Source of the DNA: Roseiarcus sp963820095
GTDB taxonomy: Bacteria; Pseudomonadota; Alphaproteobacteria; Rhizobiales; Beijerinckiaceae
NCBI GenBank assembly: GCA_963820095.1
Contig: CAWFZA010000039.1
Location: 120,659 to 184,658 of the forward strand
Direction of reading: 5' to 3'
Length of the DNA: 64,000 nucleotides
Position numbers and translations under genes: made by a program. The notes under the pieces were generated by a model, which saw only the letters and a program-made list of their open reading frames with translations, had not been told where the DNA came from and did not search any database. Position 1 is the first letter of the stretch, and each line of letters starts with the position of its first letter. Below, piece after piece: positions 33,907 to 43,348 of this stretch.

Positions 33907-36078
33907 CTATTTCTCGTCGAGCGCGATCAGCGGCCGCCAATCGGCGTCCTGCACGCTCTCCGCCAATTGGCTGAAACGGCGCAGGTTATACGAATAGAGG
34001 CCGCGAACCGCCGTCGGCGCCCGGGCCGCAGCTTCCTTCGCCTTGGAGATGGCGCCGGCGAAGTCTCGATTCCGGTAGGCCGAGAGCATTGCGGCATGCA
34101 GCCGGGTGAGGTCGGCGAATTCTTCGCTTCGCGCGACGGTGGAATCTCCCGCGAGCGCGTAGAGACCGACCGGGCGCGTCTTGCCCTTGACCAGTACGGA
34201 ATCGATCTCGAGCCAAGCGAAGTCGGGCGCTTCGGAATGGACCGTCTCGCTGCCGATGATGTCAACCTCGAAAATCTTGCAGGCGCCTTCGAGACGCGAA
34301 GCGACGTTCACTTCGTCGCCGATCGCGGAATAGTCGAACCGACGGAGCGAACCCAGATTGCCGACGCAGCATTCGCCCGAATTGAGCCCAATGCCGAAAC
34401 GCACCGGCTTGAACGGGCGCTCTTCGGCCTCAGCGCGCTCACGCCAGCCCTCGTTCAGCGCGACCAGCGTCTCGCGCATCGTGAGCGCCGATTCGACCGC
34501 GTGCGCCGCATGATCGGGATCGTCGAGCGGCGCGTTCCAGAACGCCATGATCGCGTCGCCCATATATTTGTCGACCGTGCCTTCCCGGTCGAGAATGGCG
34601 TCGGTCATCGGGGTCAGGTATTCATTGAGGAAACGGGTGAGCTCCGAGGCGTTGAACCCCTCCGAGATCGTCGTAAACGAGCGGATGTCGCAGAAGAGCA
34701 GCGTCAACTCGCGCTGCAAGCCGCCGAGCTCGAGGGCGCCGGGCATTTCCGCAAGCCGCGCGACCACCGCGGGCGAGACAAATCGGCCGAACGCGGAACG
34801 GATCGCGCGCTCCTGATGGCGCTTCACCGCGTAGAGCGTCGAGACTCCGGTAAAATAGACGGCGGCGGCGGAAAACGCCGGATAAGTCGGCTCGATGAGC
34901 AATCCGTGACGCGAAAAGGCGAACCAGCTCACCGCGACAATCGCGCCAAGCACGGCCGCGTAGGCGAGCGCGGCGAGGTAGGGCCCCAGGAACCATGTCG
35001 TCGCGACGAGCGCCGCGCAGATCACCGCCGTCGCCATCCATTCCGCGCTCGGCGCCCAATCCGGCCTGGTGAGCGTCTGGCCGCTCAGGAGCTGCTCGAC
35101 GATCTGCGCATGGGCTTCAACGCCCGGCATATCGCGGGACAGTGGGGTGGCGACGATGTCCGAGAGCAGCGGCGCGGAGGCGCCGAAGAACACGATCTTG
35201 CCGCGGAGGTCGCTGAGGTCCGCTTTCGGGTCGAGAGCCTTCCAGGCCGGGATCGACCGGCGCGGGTCGGCCCGCGCGAAATAGACCCTGACGTCTCCGT
35301 CGGCGTCAGTCGGGATCGTCAGGTCCCCGTTGCGGATCGCCACCACGCCGTACGATTGTCCGAAAGCGGTTTCGCCGCTGGCGTTCAGCGACTTGACGAT
35401 ATAGGTCGAAGCGCCCTGCCCGACGCGCAACGCTTCCATGGCGAGACTCGGCTGCAAGGCGCCGTTCACATTGAGGATGAGCGGCACGCGTCGCACGACC
35501 CTGTCGACGTCCGGCCGCCAGTTGAGGAAGCCGATGCCCGCCGCATGCTGCGCGAGCTCGGGCAGAGGCATGAGAATCCCAGGCGCTGGGGTCAGGAACT
35601 TCGCGGCGTCGTCGCCGGCTGTGACAAATCCCGCCTTGGTCGAACCGCTCGCGCCATTGGGCACATCCGAGACGAAGCTGCCGAGGACAACGGCCCCGTC
35701 ATCCATCGACCGGGCAAAGGCGGAGTCGGGAGTGTTATCCGCCGAGGCCGTCGAGTCGCCGCGGTCCTTTTCCGAGAACAGGAAATCGAATGCGATCGAG
35801 GCGGCCCCGGCGCGTTTCAACGCGTCGACAAGGGCGGCGAGGCGGTCGCGCGGCCACGGCCATTGCCCGAGCCGCTTGAGCAATTCGTCATCGACCGCGA
35901 CGATGCGCACGGGTTGGTCGAATTCGTAAGGGCGCGGCTTCCAGCGCTGATATTGGTCGAAGACCAAATTCTGCAGCATGACTCGCGTCGGCGCGCCGAC
36001 GATGCCCGCGAGCAGCGCCAGTCCGCAGGCGGTCGCCGTGGTCAATGCGTAAAGTCTGGCCTCGTGCGCCCTTCGCAT
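33907..36078 (-). CDS. CHASE2-domain adenylate/guanylate cyclase (class III)
   Basis: A 723-residue membrane receptor-cyclase. An N-terminal helix (about residues 10-28) is followed by an extracytoplasmic CHASE2 domain to about residue 330 (for example AFDFLFSEKDRGDSTASADN and GKIVFFGASAPLLSDIVATP), three hydrophobic spans (about 345-425) and the cyclase domain with RELTLLFCDIRSFTTISEGF (metal Asp), VDKYMGDAIMAFWNAP (second Asp) and RFDYSAIGDEVNVASRLEGA. A TPR-like or helical tail ends the protein. It should make cAMP (or cGMP) in response to an external signal. Together with the second cyclase at 62 kb it makes cyclic-nucleotide signalling a visible theme. Confidence 0.94.
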   Translation of the reverse strand: MRRAHEARLYALTTATACGLALLAGIVGAPTRVMLQNLVFDQYQRWKPRPYEFDQPVRIVAVDDELLKRLGQWPWPRDRLAALVDALKRAGAASIAFDFLFSEKDRGDSTASADNTPDSAFARSMDDGAVVLGSFVSDVPNGASGSTKAGFVTAGDDAAKFLTPAPGILMPLPELAQHAAGIGFLNWRPDVDRVVRRVPLILNVNGALQPSLAMEALRVGQGASTYIVKSLNASGETAFGQSYGVVAIRNGDLTIPTDADGDVRVYFARADPRRSIPAWKALDPKADLSDLRGKIVFFGASAPLLSDIVATPLSRDMPGVEAHAQIVEQLLSGQTLTRPDWAPSAEWMATAVICAALVATTWFLGPYLAALAYAAVLGAIVAVSWFAFSRHGLLIEPTYPAFSAAAVYFTGVSTLYAVKRHQERAIRSAFGRFVSPAVVARLAEMPGALELGGLQRELTLLFCDIRSFTTISEGFNASELTRFLNEYLTPMTDAILDREGTVDKYMGDAIMAFWNAPLDDPDHAAHAVESALTMRETLVALNEGWRERAEAEERPFKPVRFGIGLNSGECCVGNLGSLRRFDYSAIGDEVNVASRLEGACKIFEVDIIGSETVHSEAPDFAWLEIDSVLVKGKTRPVGLYALAGDSTVARSEEFADLTRLHAAMLSAYRNRDFAGAISKAKEAAARAPTAVRGLYSYNLRRFSQLAESVQDADWRPLIALDEK

Positions 36079-36224
36079 GTCGTTCTTGTCGCTCGTGAAG
36101 CCGCCAAGATCGAGGATACGCCACGCTTGTCAAGTGGATGATGCCGCGCCTCGGAGACGGAGCCTCGATCCGCGAAACCTTGTCAAACTCATTCGCCGAT
36201 CTTTGACCGACGGTCTTTTGCATA

Positions 36225-37599
36225 TCAGGCCGTTTCAGGCTTGAGTGGCGCTCGGCAAGTTTCGCCCTCTTCGCCCGGTTCGAGCCGCCGCAAAAAGCGT
36301 TCGACGCCGAAGTCGACCGCGATCCGGTTGGCCTCGTGCCCCGGATCAATTCCGTAGCGACTGAGAAAGGCGTAAAATGCGCCGGCTCTGAGGTCGACTG
36401 GCGCCGCGTGCCGGACGGCGACCGAGCCGATGGCGCCAACGCTCTTCGGTCCGAAGGCTGAGCGCACCGCCGGCCCTAGCAGCAGGTCGCTGCCCCAGCC
36501 GCTGACCAACTCTGCGAATGCCCATTTCGCGCATTCGAGCGCGCGACGCGTCAGCGCCGGCGCCATGATCTCGACTGAAGACAGCTCGCGTCACGCCGGC
36601 GCCGGCGGAAGGTCTTTTCAGGAACGGATAGGCGGTAGCCGAGTCCGCACTGAGCGCCGGCTGCGCAAGATCGAGTTTTTCGGCCGCCATTGCGCGGAAC
36701 AAATCTTCGATGCCTTCGGCGCCAATTTCGACATCGTCGTCGAGAAACAGGACTGCCTGGTAGCGCAGGAGCAGATCCGGCCTCAGCTCCATGAGGCGTC
36801 GAATGGAGGTTGTCTTGGTCCCAGCTTGAAAAGCCGCAATGTCGGCTTTCGGATGGACGGTTCCCTCCTGATAATAGTTGAGGAGAACGTCATGAGCACG
36901 GGGCTCCTCAAGGTAGCCCGCGTCAAACCCTTGACCGCACTGGACGAAGACAAGCACGTTGCGTTCTGGGTGAGGCGCTTCGCGCTCCACCCGCAGTCGC
37001 CCGTCGGCGTAGAAACGGTCCTGGCGCGCCCTTAAATCCTGCCGACTGAGCGGCGGCCCCATCTCGCCCGCAGGCAGCGTGCGGTCGAAGACGCGAAAGG
37101 ACGCTTCTTCAAGCGAACGCGGCTTCACCCCGCGCGTGATGTCGCGGAGGAACTCGACATCGATGTCCGGTCGCGGACGCCTGCCAGCGCGCAATCCGCG
37201 CTCAAGAAAGTGCAGGAACGGATGGGGATGGCTCTGTGCCCAGTCCGGATTCTGCGACACGTACCAGCCATGGTCGAATTCGGCGGAAGGGGAAGGGGCG
37301 TTCGATTCGGGGCGGGCAAGATAGGTCTCGAGCAAGCTTCGGTTCGCGTCCTTCGCGATGTTCGCATGGGCGCGAAAGGCGCTCGGATCGAAGAAGGCGT
37401 TCGGACGGTAGCCCAGCCTCTCGCCGATCAGCGCGTAATGCATGGGCGCGAACGGCGCCGCAAGGTCGCTCAGCAGGCGCCGCCGCGCGTAGAGACGCGC
37501 CCAGAAGGCTCGCCTGCTTCTCTCGGCAAGCCCAATGGCAAGACCCATGGCAGGCCTATAGTTTCGGTTCGCTCCGCGGGCAACTGGAGGCGAGTCCAT
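36225..37599 (-). pseudogene. DUF707-like glycosyltransferase-fold protein, one frameshift
   Basis: The start read from 37599 (MDSPPVARGANRNYRPAMGL) lies two bases behind the lipB stop; an ATG at 37548 is also possible. Residues of about 60-160 carry FDPSAFRAHANIAKD, WYVSQNPDWAQSHPHPFLHF, an element common in rhizobial surface-glycan proteins. The C-terminal part (ERNVLVFVQCGQGFDAGYLE, YQAVLFLDDDVEIGAEGIED, LAQPALSADSATAYPF) matches DUF707. The frame then changes at about 36575-36595 and goes on as VEIMAPALTRRALECAKWAF, SGWGSDLLLGPAVRSAFG, the family's end. One indel restores about 457 residues. The DDD motif suggests glycosyl transfer; the substrate is unknown. Confidence 0.72.
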
Positions 37600-37601
37600 G
37601 G

Positions 37602-38324
37602 CTAGCTGGACACTGTCGGGCCAAACACGGCCTCGAACGCCGCGCGCAGCGCCCCGTCCGCCTGCGCCATGGTCGCGGGGCGCCCGAGGTCGGCGAGACT
37701 GGTGACCCCGTGGTGGGCCTCGGCGATTCCGCACGGGACGATGCCGGAAAAATGCGTAAGATCGGGATCGACGTTGAGCGCGATGCCGTGGAACGTCGCC
37801 CAACGGCGGACGCGCACCCCGATGGCGGCGATCTTGTCCTCTGCGGTTTCGCCTAGCGGCGACGCCGGCTTATCGGGTCGCGCGACCCAGACGCCGACCC
37901 GATCCTCCCGCGTCTCGCCCTCGACGTCGAAGGCTTTCAGCGTCTCGACCAGCCACCGCTCGAGCGAAGCGACATACGCTCGCACGTCGGGCCGGCGGCG
38001 CTTGAGGTCGAGCATGACGTAAGCGACCCGCTGACCCGGTCCGTGATAGGTGAATTGGCCGCCGCGTCCGGCGCAATGCACCGGAAAACGGGCTTCGACG
38101 AGGTCGCTCTCCTTAGCGCTCGTGCCTGCAGTGTAAAGCGCCGGATGCTCGATGAGCCAGACGCGCTCGGGCGCGTCTGCGCGCGCGATCGCCTCGGCGC
38201 GCGACTCCATCTCCGCCAAGGCGTCGACATATTGCGTCAGTCCGGCGGTGACGACCCATTGGACGGGGGGCGCATTGTGGGGGGCAAGCAACGATGCGCG
38301 GGAGGCAAGGCGCGAATTGGCCAC
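37602..38324 (-). CDS. lipB: Octanoyl-[acyl carrier protein]:protein octanoyltransferase
   Basis: A 240-residue LipB. Signatures: ERVWLIEHPALYTAGTSAKE, GRGGQFTYHGPGQRVAYVML, KIAAIGVRVRRWATFHGIAL (catalytic Lys in the KIAAIG stretch) and FSGIVPCGI with the acyl-accepting Cys. It attaches octanoate from ACP to lipoyl domains, the first step in de novo lipoylation that GcvH and the 2-oxoacid dehydrogenases need. It is followed by the DUF707-like gene after two bases. Confidence 0.96.
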   Translation of the reverse strand: MANSRLASRASLLAPHNAPPVQWVVTAGLTQYVDALAEMESRAEAIARADAPERVWLIEHPALYTAGTSAKESDLVEARFPVHCAGRGGQFTYHGPGQRVAYVMLDLKRRRPDVRAYVASLERWLVETLKAFDVEGETREDRVGVWVARPDKPASPLGETAEDKIAAIGVRVRRWATFHGIALNVDPDLTHFSGIVPCGIAEAHHGVTSLADLGRPATMAQADGALRAAFEAVFGPTVSS

Positions 38325-38458
38325 GGCGCTGTCTATCAGAAGGAGCGCTCAGGCGCGAGCAGGGACGAAGCCCAACCGCCGGTTCAGTTGAGTCGACCGG
38401 ATTTCCCTAGACAGGTCGGTCGCGGGCCTCGCAGCCGAGTTGTCCGAGCGCCCGGATC

Positions 38459-38478
38459 GCACGCAACCCGTTGCGTGC
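38459..38478. promoter_or_regulatory. 20-bp palindrome upstream of the outer-membrane protein gene
   Basis: GCACGCAACCCGTTGCGTGC has two exact 9-bp arms separated by two bases. The tiny spacer favours a protein-binding operator rather than an RNA hairpin. It is 115 bp before the gene at 38594 and 134 bp before the lipB start on the other strand, so it could serve either. Confidence 0.45.
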
Positions 38479-38541
38479 ATTGAGGTTTTTGTAGCGGCGA
38501 TGGCAATTTACGCTTGACGTAACGGAAAAGGGGCGGTTTCT

Positions 38542-38556
38542 GTTCTGTGGTTGTTC
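38542..38556 (+). promoter_or_regulatory. Second GTTC-N7-GTTC motif
   Basis: GTTCTGTGGTTGTTC fits the alphaproteobacterial SOS pattern but has a GT-rich core, and its target would be an outer-membrane protein gene 37 bp downstream, not a known SOS function. A chance match is quite possible. Confidence 0.25.
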
Positions 38557-38593
38557 GAGTCCTTGTCGGACTGCGTAGCTCGCGTTGGGGGGC

Positions 38594-39403
38594 ATGGTCT
38601 TGGCCCGCGCTGGCCCGAACCGTTGGTGGGCTGCCGCAGGTGCGCTCGCGTTCATCGCCGGCGCGCCGGTGGGCGCCTTTGCCGGCGCCTGGACCCTGCC
38701 GCAGGGGACCGGCCAGCTGATTGAGACCTTATACGGCTGGACCGGATTTGGCCCGCCTTGGGGCGGCAATCCTCCGGCCAACCAAAGCCGTTTCGACGCC
38801 CAGACCTATGTTCAGTTCGGCCTCACGGACTCGTTGACCGCTTTCGGCGAGACGGCGTTCGAACATTATGCGATCGGCGAGCCGACGCCCAACACCTATA
38901 ACGGCCTCGACTATTCTGGCTTGGGCCTGAGACAGAAGCTGTGGTCGACCGGCGAATGGATCTTCTCGGGCGAAGCGACCGTGTTCATCCCCGGCGCCCA
39001 TGATTCGAAGGCCCCCGCTCAAGAGGGAAATACGGGCTGGGCGGGGGAAGCGCGCCTCAACGCGGGCCGCAACTTTACCTTTATCGGGGTTCCCGGCTTC
39101 CTCGATGCGGAAGTCGCCTACCGCCTGCGCACCGAAGGCCCGCCGGACGAATGGCATGGGGACGTGACAGTCGGCTTCAAGTTCACGCCCAAGATCATGC
39201 TGATGCTCCAGGACTTTACCACGATCTCCATGTCGACGAAGAACCCGACGTTCCCCGCCTGGCGCCAGTCGGTGGTGGAGGCGAGCGTGGTCTACGCGCT
39301 CACCGACAAGTGGTCGCTCCAGGCCGGCGTGTTCTCGACGGTATGGACGGTGAAGACCAACACCGAGCACGGCGTCACAGTCGCCGTGTGGCGAAGTTTT
39401 TGA
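38594..39403 (+). CDS. Outer-membrane beta-barrel-like protein
   Basis: The ATG at 38594 opens MVLARAGPNRWWAAAGALAF, a signal peptide ending near AGA. The 269-residue product begins GAWTLPQGTGQLIETLYGWT, and the rest alternates polar and hydrophobic residues (DAQTYVQFGLTDSLTAFGET, SGLGLRQKLWSTGEWIFSGE) and ends TVAVWRSF with a terminal Phe, all typical of small outer-membrane barrels. The opening resembles the XagA-type proteins found in some proteobacterial exopolysaccharide clusters, but I cannot confirm this. It is divergent from lipB and lies behind a palindrome. Confidence 0.8.
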   Translation: MVLARAGPNRWWAAAGALAFIAGAPVGAFAGAWTLPQGTGQLIETLYGWTGFGPPWGGNPPANQSRFDAQTYVQFGLTDSLTAFGETAFEHYAIGEPTPNTYNGLDYSGLGLRQKLWSTGEWIFSGEATVFIPGAHDSKAPAQEGNTGWAGEARLNAGRNFTFIGVPGFLDAEVAYRLRTEGPPDEWHGDVTVGFKFTPKIMLMLQDFTTISMSTKNPTFPAWRQSVVEASVVYALTDKWSLQAGVFSTVWTVKTNTEHGVTVAVWRSF

Positions 39404-39662
39404 GCGCCTTGGCGGGCGGCGAGGGAGACCGTTGGGCGAGGCCGGCTTCGACCCGCAGCAGAGCATCAAGATCGTTTCGTGACGGCGTCGGAATCGCAGA
39501 CAAGCGGGACCTTGGACTGAAGACAAGAACTTGGTCGCGCCCCGATCTCTGGCCTCGCGATGAGCCTGCGTGGCTCCGCGGCGCTTGCCTCCTCATCCTT
39601 CACCACCGTATCTCTCCGGCGGCTCGCAATCACCAAGCTTCCTAAGGCGATCGGTCAGACCA

Positions 39663-40868
39663 ATGAAAATAGACAAAGTGAGGAACGGCATTGTCGGGCT
39701 GGGGCTCGTTTGTGATTCCCATATCAAAGCCTATCAATCAGATCCAAGAGCCGAGGTCATCGCAGTCTGCGATCTGGATGGGGAGCGAGCTCAGGCGGTG
39801 GCTCATGAGTTCGGGATAAAGAATGCCTACACCTCCTATGAGGAAATGCTGAAGAACGAAGACATCAACACGATCGACATTACAACTCCGACATTCTTGC
39901 ACGCGCCGATGTCGATCGCCGCAATAAGAGCGGGAAAGAACGTTCTTTGCGAAAAGCCGTTCTGCCTCACCCTCGCGGAGGGACAGGCCGTGTGCAAAGA
40001 AGCGGAGGAACATGGCGTCAGCCTGATGGTGGGCGAGTCCTACATCTTCATGAGTTCAATCATGAAGGCGCGACAACTCATCGACGCCGGCGAAATTGGA
40101 AAGCCTCAGCAGATCCGCCAGCGATTTGGCGCCTGGGTCGAGCGGCCGGGCGTGTTCGACGACAGCCGCGCGGTCACTGACCAGCACCGTGGCTGGCGAA
40201 TGGATTCCAAAAGAGCAGGCGGCGCCGGTTTCCCCTGGATGTTCGACCATTGCGTGCACTTTTTCGCGACCGCTAGATATCTGATGAACGAGTCCCCGAT
40301 CAAAGAGGTCCATGCTCTAAAGTCTGACATATCCTGGATGAGCGACGAGACGAAGCATGCTTTGGATCGCGCCGAGATGAACATCTATCGGCCGGAGCGG
40401 GTGGGCGACATTCCGATCATGACGTGGACCTACGAAGACCCCGCCTGCCAAGGGGTCTGGATGAGGGCGGAGTTGCTCAACGGGAAATATGACCCGATGT
40501 ATGGCTTCTCGGTCAGCGTGATCGGCGACAAGGGCATGATCGAGGTGCTTGGCGAGGGCGGCAAGGGACTTCAATGGAAGGGCGCCAACGTCCATCTGAT
40601 CCTCCATCGCAAGAACAAGGAAACGCTTACGTTTCGCTTCGACGAAGGGGGCGATGACATTTGGCAGTCTGAAGTTTCATACTACAGCCGCGCGCATAAG
40701 AATCAGATTCACGAGTTCATCGACGCGCTCGTGAGCGGCAACGCTCCCCGATACACCGGCCGGGATGGCTTGAGAGAAATTCAGACGACGATGGCCGCCA
40801 TCTGCTCGGCGAAGGAAGGCGCGCCCATCAAAGTCGATGAGATCACCGACGAGCGGTTCAGTGGCTGA
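39663..40868 (+). CDS. Gfo/Idh/MocA-family NAD(P)-dependent oxidoreductase
   Basis: The ATG at 39663 opens MKIDKVRNGIVGLGLVCDSH with the Rossmann GLGxxxxxH pattern. The 401-residue product has the family's NAD-binding CEKPF motif (KNVLCEKPFCLTLAEGQAVC) and the C-terminal substrate domain (RMDSKRAGGAGFPWMFDHCV, with the His/Asp site). Such enzymes oxidise or reduce sugars, inositols and their derivatives. No sugar-transport or catabolic genes adjoin it, so the substrate is open. Its wording and codon choice look slightly less GC-biased than its neighbours, which might mean recent acquisition, but this was not measured. Confidence 0.92.
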   Translation: MKIDKVRNGIVGLGLVCDSHIKAYQSDPRAEVIAVCDLDGERAQAVAHEFGIKNAYTSYEEMLKNEDINTIDITTPTFLHAPMSIAAIRAGKNVLCEKPFCLTLAEGQAVCKEAEEHGVSLMVGESYIFMSSIMKARQLIDAGEIGKPQQIRQRFGAWVERPGVFDDSRAVTDQHRGWRMDSKRAGGAGFPWMFDHCVHFFATARYLMNESPIKEVHALKSDISWMSDETKHALDRAEMNIYRPERVGDIPIMTWTYEDPACQGVWMRAELLNGKYDPMYGFSVSVIGDKGMIEVLGEGGKGLQWKGANVHLILHRKNKETLTFRFDEGGDDIWQSEVSYYSRAHKNQIHEFIDALVSGNAPRYTGRDGLREIQTTMAAICSAKEGAPIKVDEITDERFSG

Positions 40869-40975
40869 CGACTCGGTCTGGGATTCGGGCAGCGCGTCGT
40901 CTTCTTAGTAGGCGCGCGCGCCATCGGCTCGAAGCCCTCGCCGCTCGAGGCGATCGGGTTCAATGCAAGCGGCTG

Positions 40976-42148
40976 TCACGCGCTCTTTTCGAACAGCTCG
41001 CGCCCGATCAGCATGCGCCGAATCTCGCTCGTGCCGGCGCCGATCTCGTAGAGCTTGGCGTCGCGCAAAAGGCGCCCGAGCGGATAGTCGTTGGTGTAGC
41101 CGTTTCCGCCCAGGACCTGGATCGCGTCGAGCGCGACCGCTGTCGCGCGCTCGGCCGCGTAGAGGATCACGCCCGCCGCATCCTCGCGCGTGGTCTCGCC
41201 GCGATCGCAGGCCTTGGCCACGGCGTAGACATAGGCCTTGGCCGCGTTCATCGTCACATACATGTCGGCGAGCTTGCCCTGCACCAATTCGAAAGTTCCG
41301 ATTGGCTGGCCGAACTGCTTGCGTTCGCGGACGTATGGCAGGACGACGTCGAGCGCCGCCTGCATGAGGCCGAGCGGACCCGCGGCCAGCACGACGCGCT
41401 CATAGTCGAGGCCGCTCATCAGCACGTTGACGCCCTTGCCGATCTTGCCCAGCACATTCTCCGCCGGAACTTCGCAGTCGGCGAAAATGAGTTCGGCGGT
41501 GTCGGAGCCGCGCATGCCGAGCTTGTCGAGCTTCGTTCCTTGCGAGAAGCCCCTCATGCCGCGCTCGACAAGGAAGGCGGTGATGCCGCGCGCGCCCGCG
41601 GCGGGATCCGTCTTGGCGTAGACGACAAAAGTCTCGGCGATCGGGCCGTTGGTGATCCACATTTTCGAGCCATTGAGCACGAAGCGGTCGCCCTTGCGTT
41701 CGGCGCGGGTGGTCATCGAGACGACGTCGGAGCCTGCGTTCGGCTCCGACATCGCGAGCGCGCCGACGTCCTCGCCAGAGATGAGCTTTGGCAGATAGCG
41801 CGCCTTCTGCTGATCATTGCCGTTGCGCACGATCTGGTTGACGCAGAGGTTCGAATGCGCCCCGTAGGACAGCCCGACTGATCCTGAGGCGCGCGAGACT
41901 TCCTCCATCGCCACGCAATGCTCGAGGTAGCCGAGACCGAGTTCGCCGTACTCCTCGGGCGCAGTGATCCCATGCAGGCCGAGTTGTCCCATCTTGGGCC
42001 AGAGGTCGCGGGGAAATGCGTTGTTTCGGTCGATCTCCGCCGCACGGGGTGCGATTTCTCCTTCGGCGAAGGCCCGGGCGCTGTCACGGATCATGTCCGC
42101 GCTCTCGCCGAGGGCGAAGTCGAAGGGGCGGGGCGCGTTGGGGATCAT
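40976..42148 (-). CDS. ivd: Isovaleryl-CoA dehydrogenase
   Basis: A 390-residue acyl-CoA dehydrogenase. It has ALAMSEPNAGSDVVSMTTRA and FVLNGSKMWITNGP (flavin and substrate region), and the LMSGLDYERVVLAAGPLG segment whose Glu is at the position used as catalytic base in isovaleryl-CoA dehydrogenases, unlike short-chain enzymes with the C-terminal Glu. QVLGGNGYTNDYPLGRLLRD and IGAGTSEIRRMLIGREL close the protein. It oxidises isovaleryl-CoA to 3-methylcrotonyl-CoA in leucine breakdown and passes electrons to ETF. The other leucine-pathway genes are not adjacent. Confidence 0.94.
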   Translation of the reverse strand: MIPNAPRPFDFALGESADMIRDSARAFAEGEIAPRAAEIDRNNAFPRDLWPKMGQLGLHGITAPEEYGELGLGYLEHCVAMEEVSRASGSVGLSYGAHSNLCVNQIVRNGNDQQKARYLPKLISGEDVGALAMSEPNAGSDVVSMTTRAERKGDRFVLNGSKMWITNGPIAETFVVYAKTDPAAGARGITAFLVERGMRGFSQGTKLDKLGMRGSDTAELIFADCEVPAENVLGKIGKGVNVLMSGLDYERVVLAAGPLGLMQAALDVVLPYVRERKQFGQPIGTFELVQGKLADMYVTMNAAKAYVYAVAKACDRGETTREDAAGVILYAAERATAVALDAIQVLGGNGYTNDYPLGRLLRDAKLYEIGAGTSEIRRMLIGRELFEKSA

Positions 42149-42600
42149 GGCGAGGCGCTAGGCAAGGGAAGCGGGGAAACGACCTTGGCGCGATCGGCGG
42201 CGTTGTCCAGCCTTTCGCGCAAAGCCGGGCGCGGGCGGGGAGCGCGACGCCGCTAACGAGTCGGAATCGAGACCTTTCAGAGGGATACGCCGCAATTAGC
42301 GATCCAACCGCCGGCGGGCGCCCTTCGCTGTCCTCGACAGGCTTTCGGCTCCATGATAACCAAATACATTCTGTATAAGAACTGTTTATCTCATAGAGAT
42401 CGAGGGATGAGGCACGGCGTTCAGGCGGTTGCGCCGGTCTCCGAGCGGGGCAATCGCGCCCGGGCGGAAAGCGCCTGGACTGCGCCGGGAGAGCCAACGG
42501 CCGCGTTGGCAAGCGCGACCCCTCGCGGGGGCGCTCGCGACCTCAAGACAGGCCTGTCCTCGCCTCGGGCGAGGCTAAGCCGATCGCAAGCGCCGACGGC
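42149..42600. other. Intergenic stretch upstream of ivd with two short palindromes
   Basis: No gene is seen. An AT-rich patch at 42355-42400 holds two 13-bp palindromes, ATACATTCTGTAT (42364-42376) and ATCTCATAGAGAT (42388-42400), whose centres are 24 bp apart. They could be operators or parts of an ivd promoter 216 bp from its start. The rest is GC-rich and featureless. Confidence 0.45.
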
Positions 42601-43196
42601 TTACCGGCAGGCGTCCCAGAAGCCCTGCTGCCGGCTCGGGTCGGTGTAGTACCAGCACAGGCCCGGCCCAGGCGCCGGTCCGGCCCACGCGGCCGCGGTC
42701 GCCGCGCTGACAAAGCCGAGAGCCGCGCCGGCCGCGATCGCGCCGCCGGGTCGCCAGCCGTAGCCGGGACGGGTCCAACCGCCATAACGGTACGCGCCGC
42801 CGCGATACACGCCCCCGTGACCGACGTTCACGTTCCGGTTCACATTGCGGTTCACATTGCGGTTGACGTTACGGTTCACATTGCGGTTGACGTTGCGGTG
42901 CGCCCCGCCATAAGCGCCGCCCCGATGGGCCCCGCCGTAAGCGCCGCCCCTATGCATTCCGCCGTGATGCCCCCCGCCGCGATGCATTCCGCCGCCGCCG
43001 CGATGCATTCCGCCACCCCCGCGATGCATTCCGCCGCCGCCCGCGGCCCCCTCTCACCTGGGTGATCAGGCCGTCGTCCGATATGGGTTGCGACGCCAGT
43101 CGGGGCGTAGATCTCGAGGGCCTCGGCCTCCGGCAAAGCGAGACAGAGAAACGAAACGCCGAGCAGCGCATTTCTGGCCAGACGTGTCCAACCCAT
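42601..43196 (-). pseudogene. Gly/His/Asn-repeat secreted protein, frame-disrupted (paralogue of the gene at 43679-44146)
   Basis: The start read from 43196 follows GGGAGG and gives MGWTRLARNALLGVSFLCLA, a signal peptide, then ALEIYAPTGVAT. Two frame changes (about 43090 and 43045) lead through SQPISDDGLITQVRGG into the long repeat frame: MHRGGGG repeats, GAYGGAHR repeats, six NRNV units, and the conserved C-terminal domain GGAIAAGAALGF and PGLCWYYTDPSRQQGFWDAC. The C-terminal domain matches the neighbouring paralogue nearly residue for residue. Such proteins are exported and of unknown role. Frame changes in G/C-rich repeats could well be sequencing errors. Confidence 0.7.
42829..42900 (-). 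repeat. Six 12-bp tandem repeats coding for NRNV units
   Basis: Six consecutive 12-bp units (for example CACATTGCGGTT at 42841-42852 and again at 42853-42864 and 42877-42888, with variants CACGTTCCGGTT and GACGTTACGGTT) encode the tetrapeptide NRNV on the minus strand inside the Gly-rich gene. Such in-frame repeats can expand or shrink without frame loss. Confidence 0.85.
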
Positions 43197-43348
43197 GGCT
43201 TCCTCCCTTGTCTTCCCCGCGGGCGCACCCGGTCGAGGATTGGATATTCCAGGATTCGCGGGACGCGGTCGCTCAAGCTCTTGATGATACCCTAAGTCAT
43301 CCGCGATGGCTTTCCAATGGTACGCACCGCCGGGGCGTAAAGTCGGAT

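Noticed and set aside
33238..36141. Plus-strand open frame of 967 codons across the secreted-protein gene and the CHASE2 cyclase
   Set aside because: It is antisense to a clear cyclase and out of frame with the secreted protein; composition is Arg/Gly-rich and shows no motif.
38540..38575. GTTCGAGTCC as a possible tRNA T-loop
   Set aside because: The flanking bases cannot form the T-stem, and no cloverleaf fits.
42955..43045. Repeats of about 21 bp near 43 kb as a CRISPR array
   Set aside because: The units are contiguous with no unique spacers and encode MHRGGGG peptides in frame, so they are coding tandem repeats.
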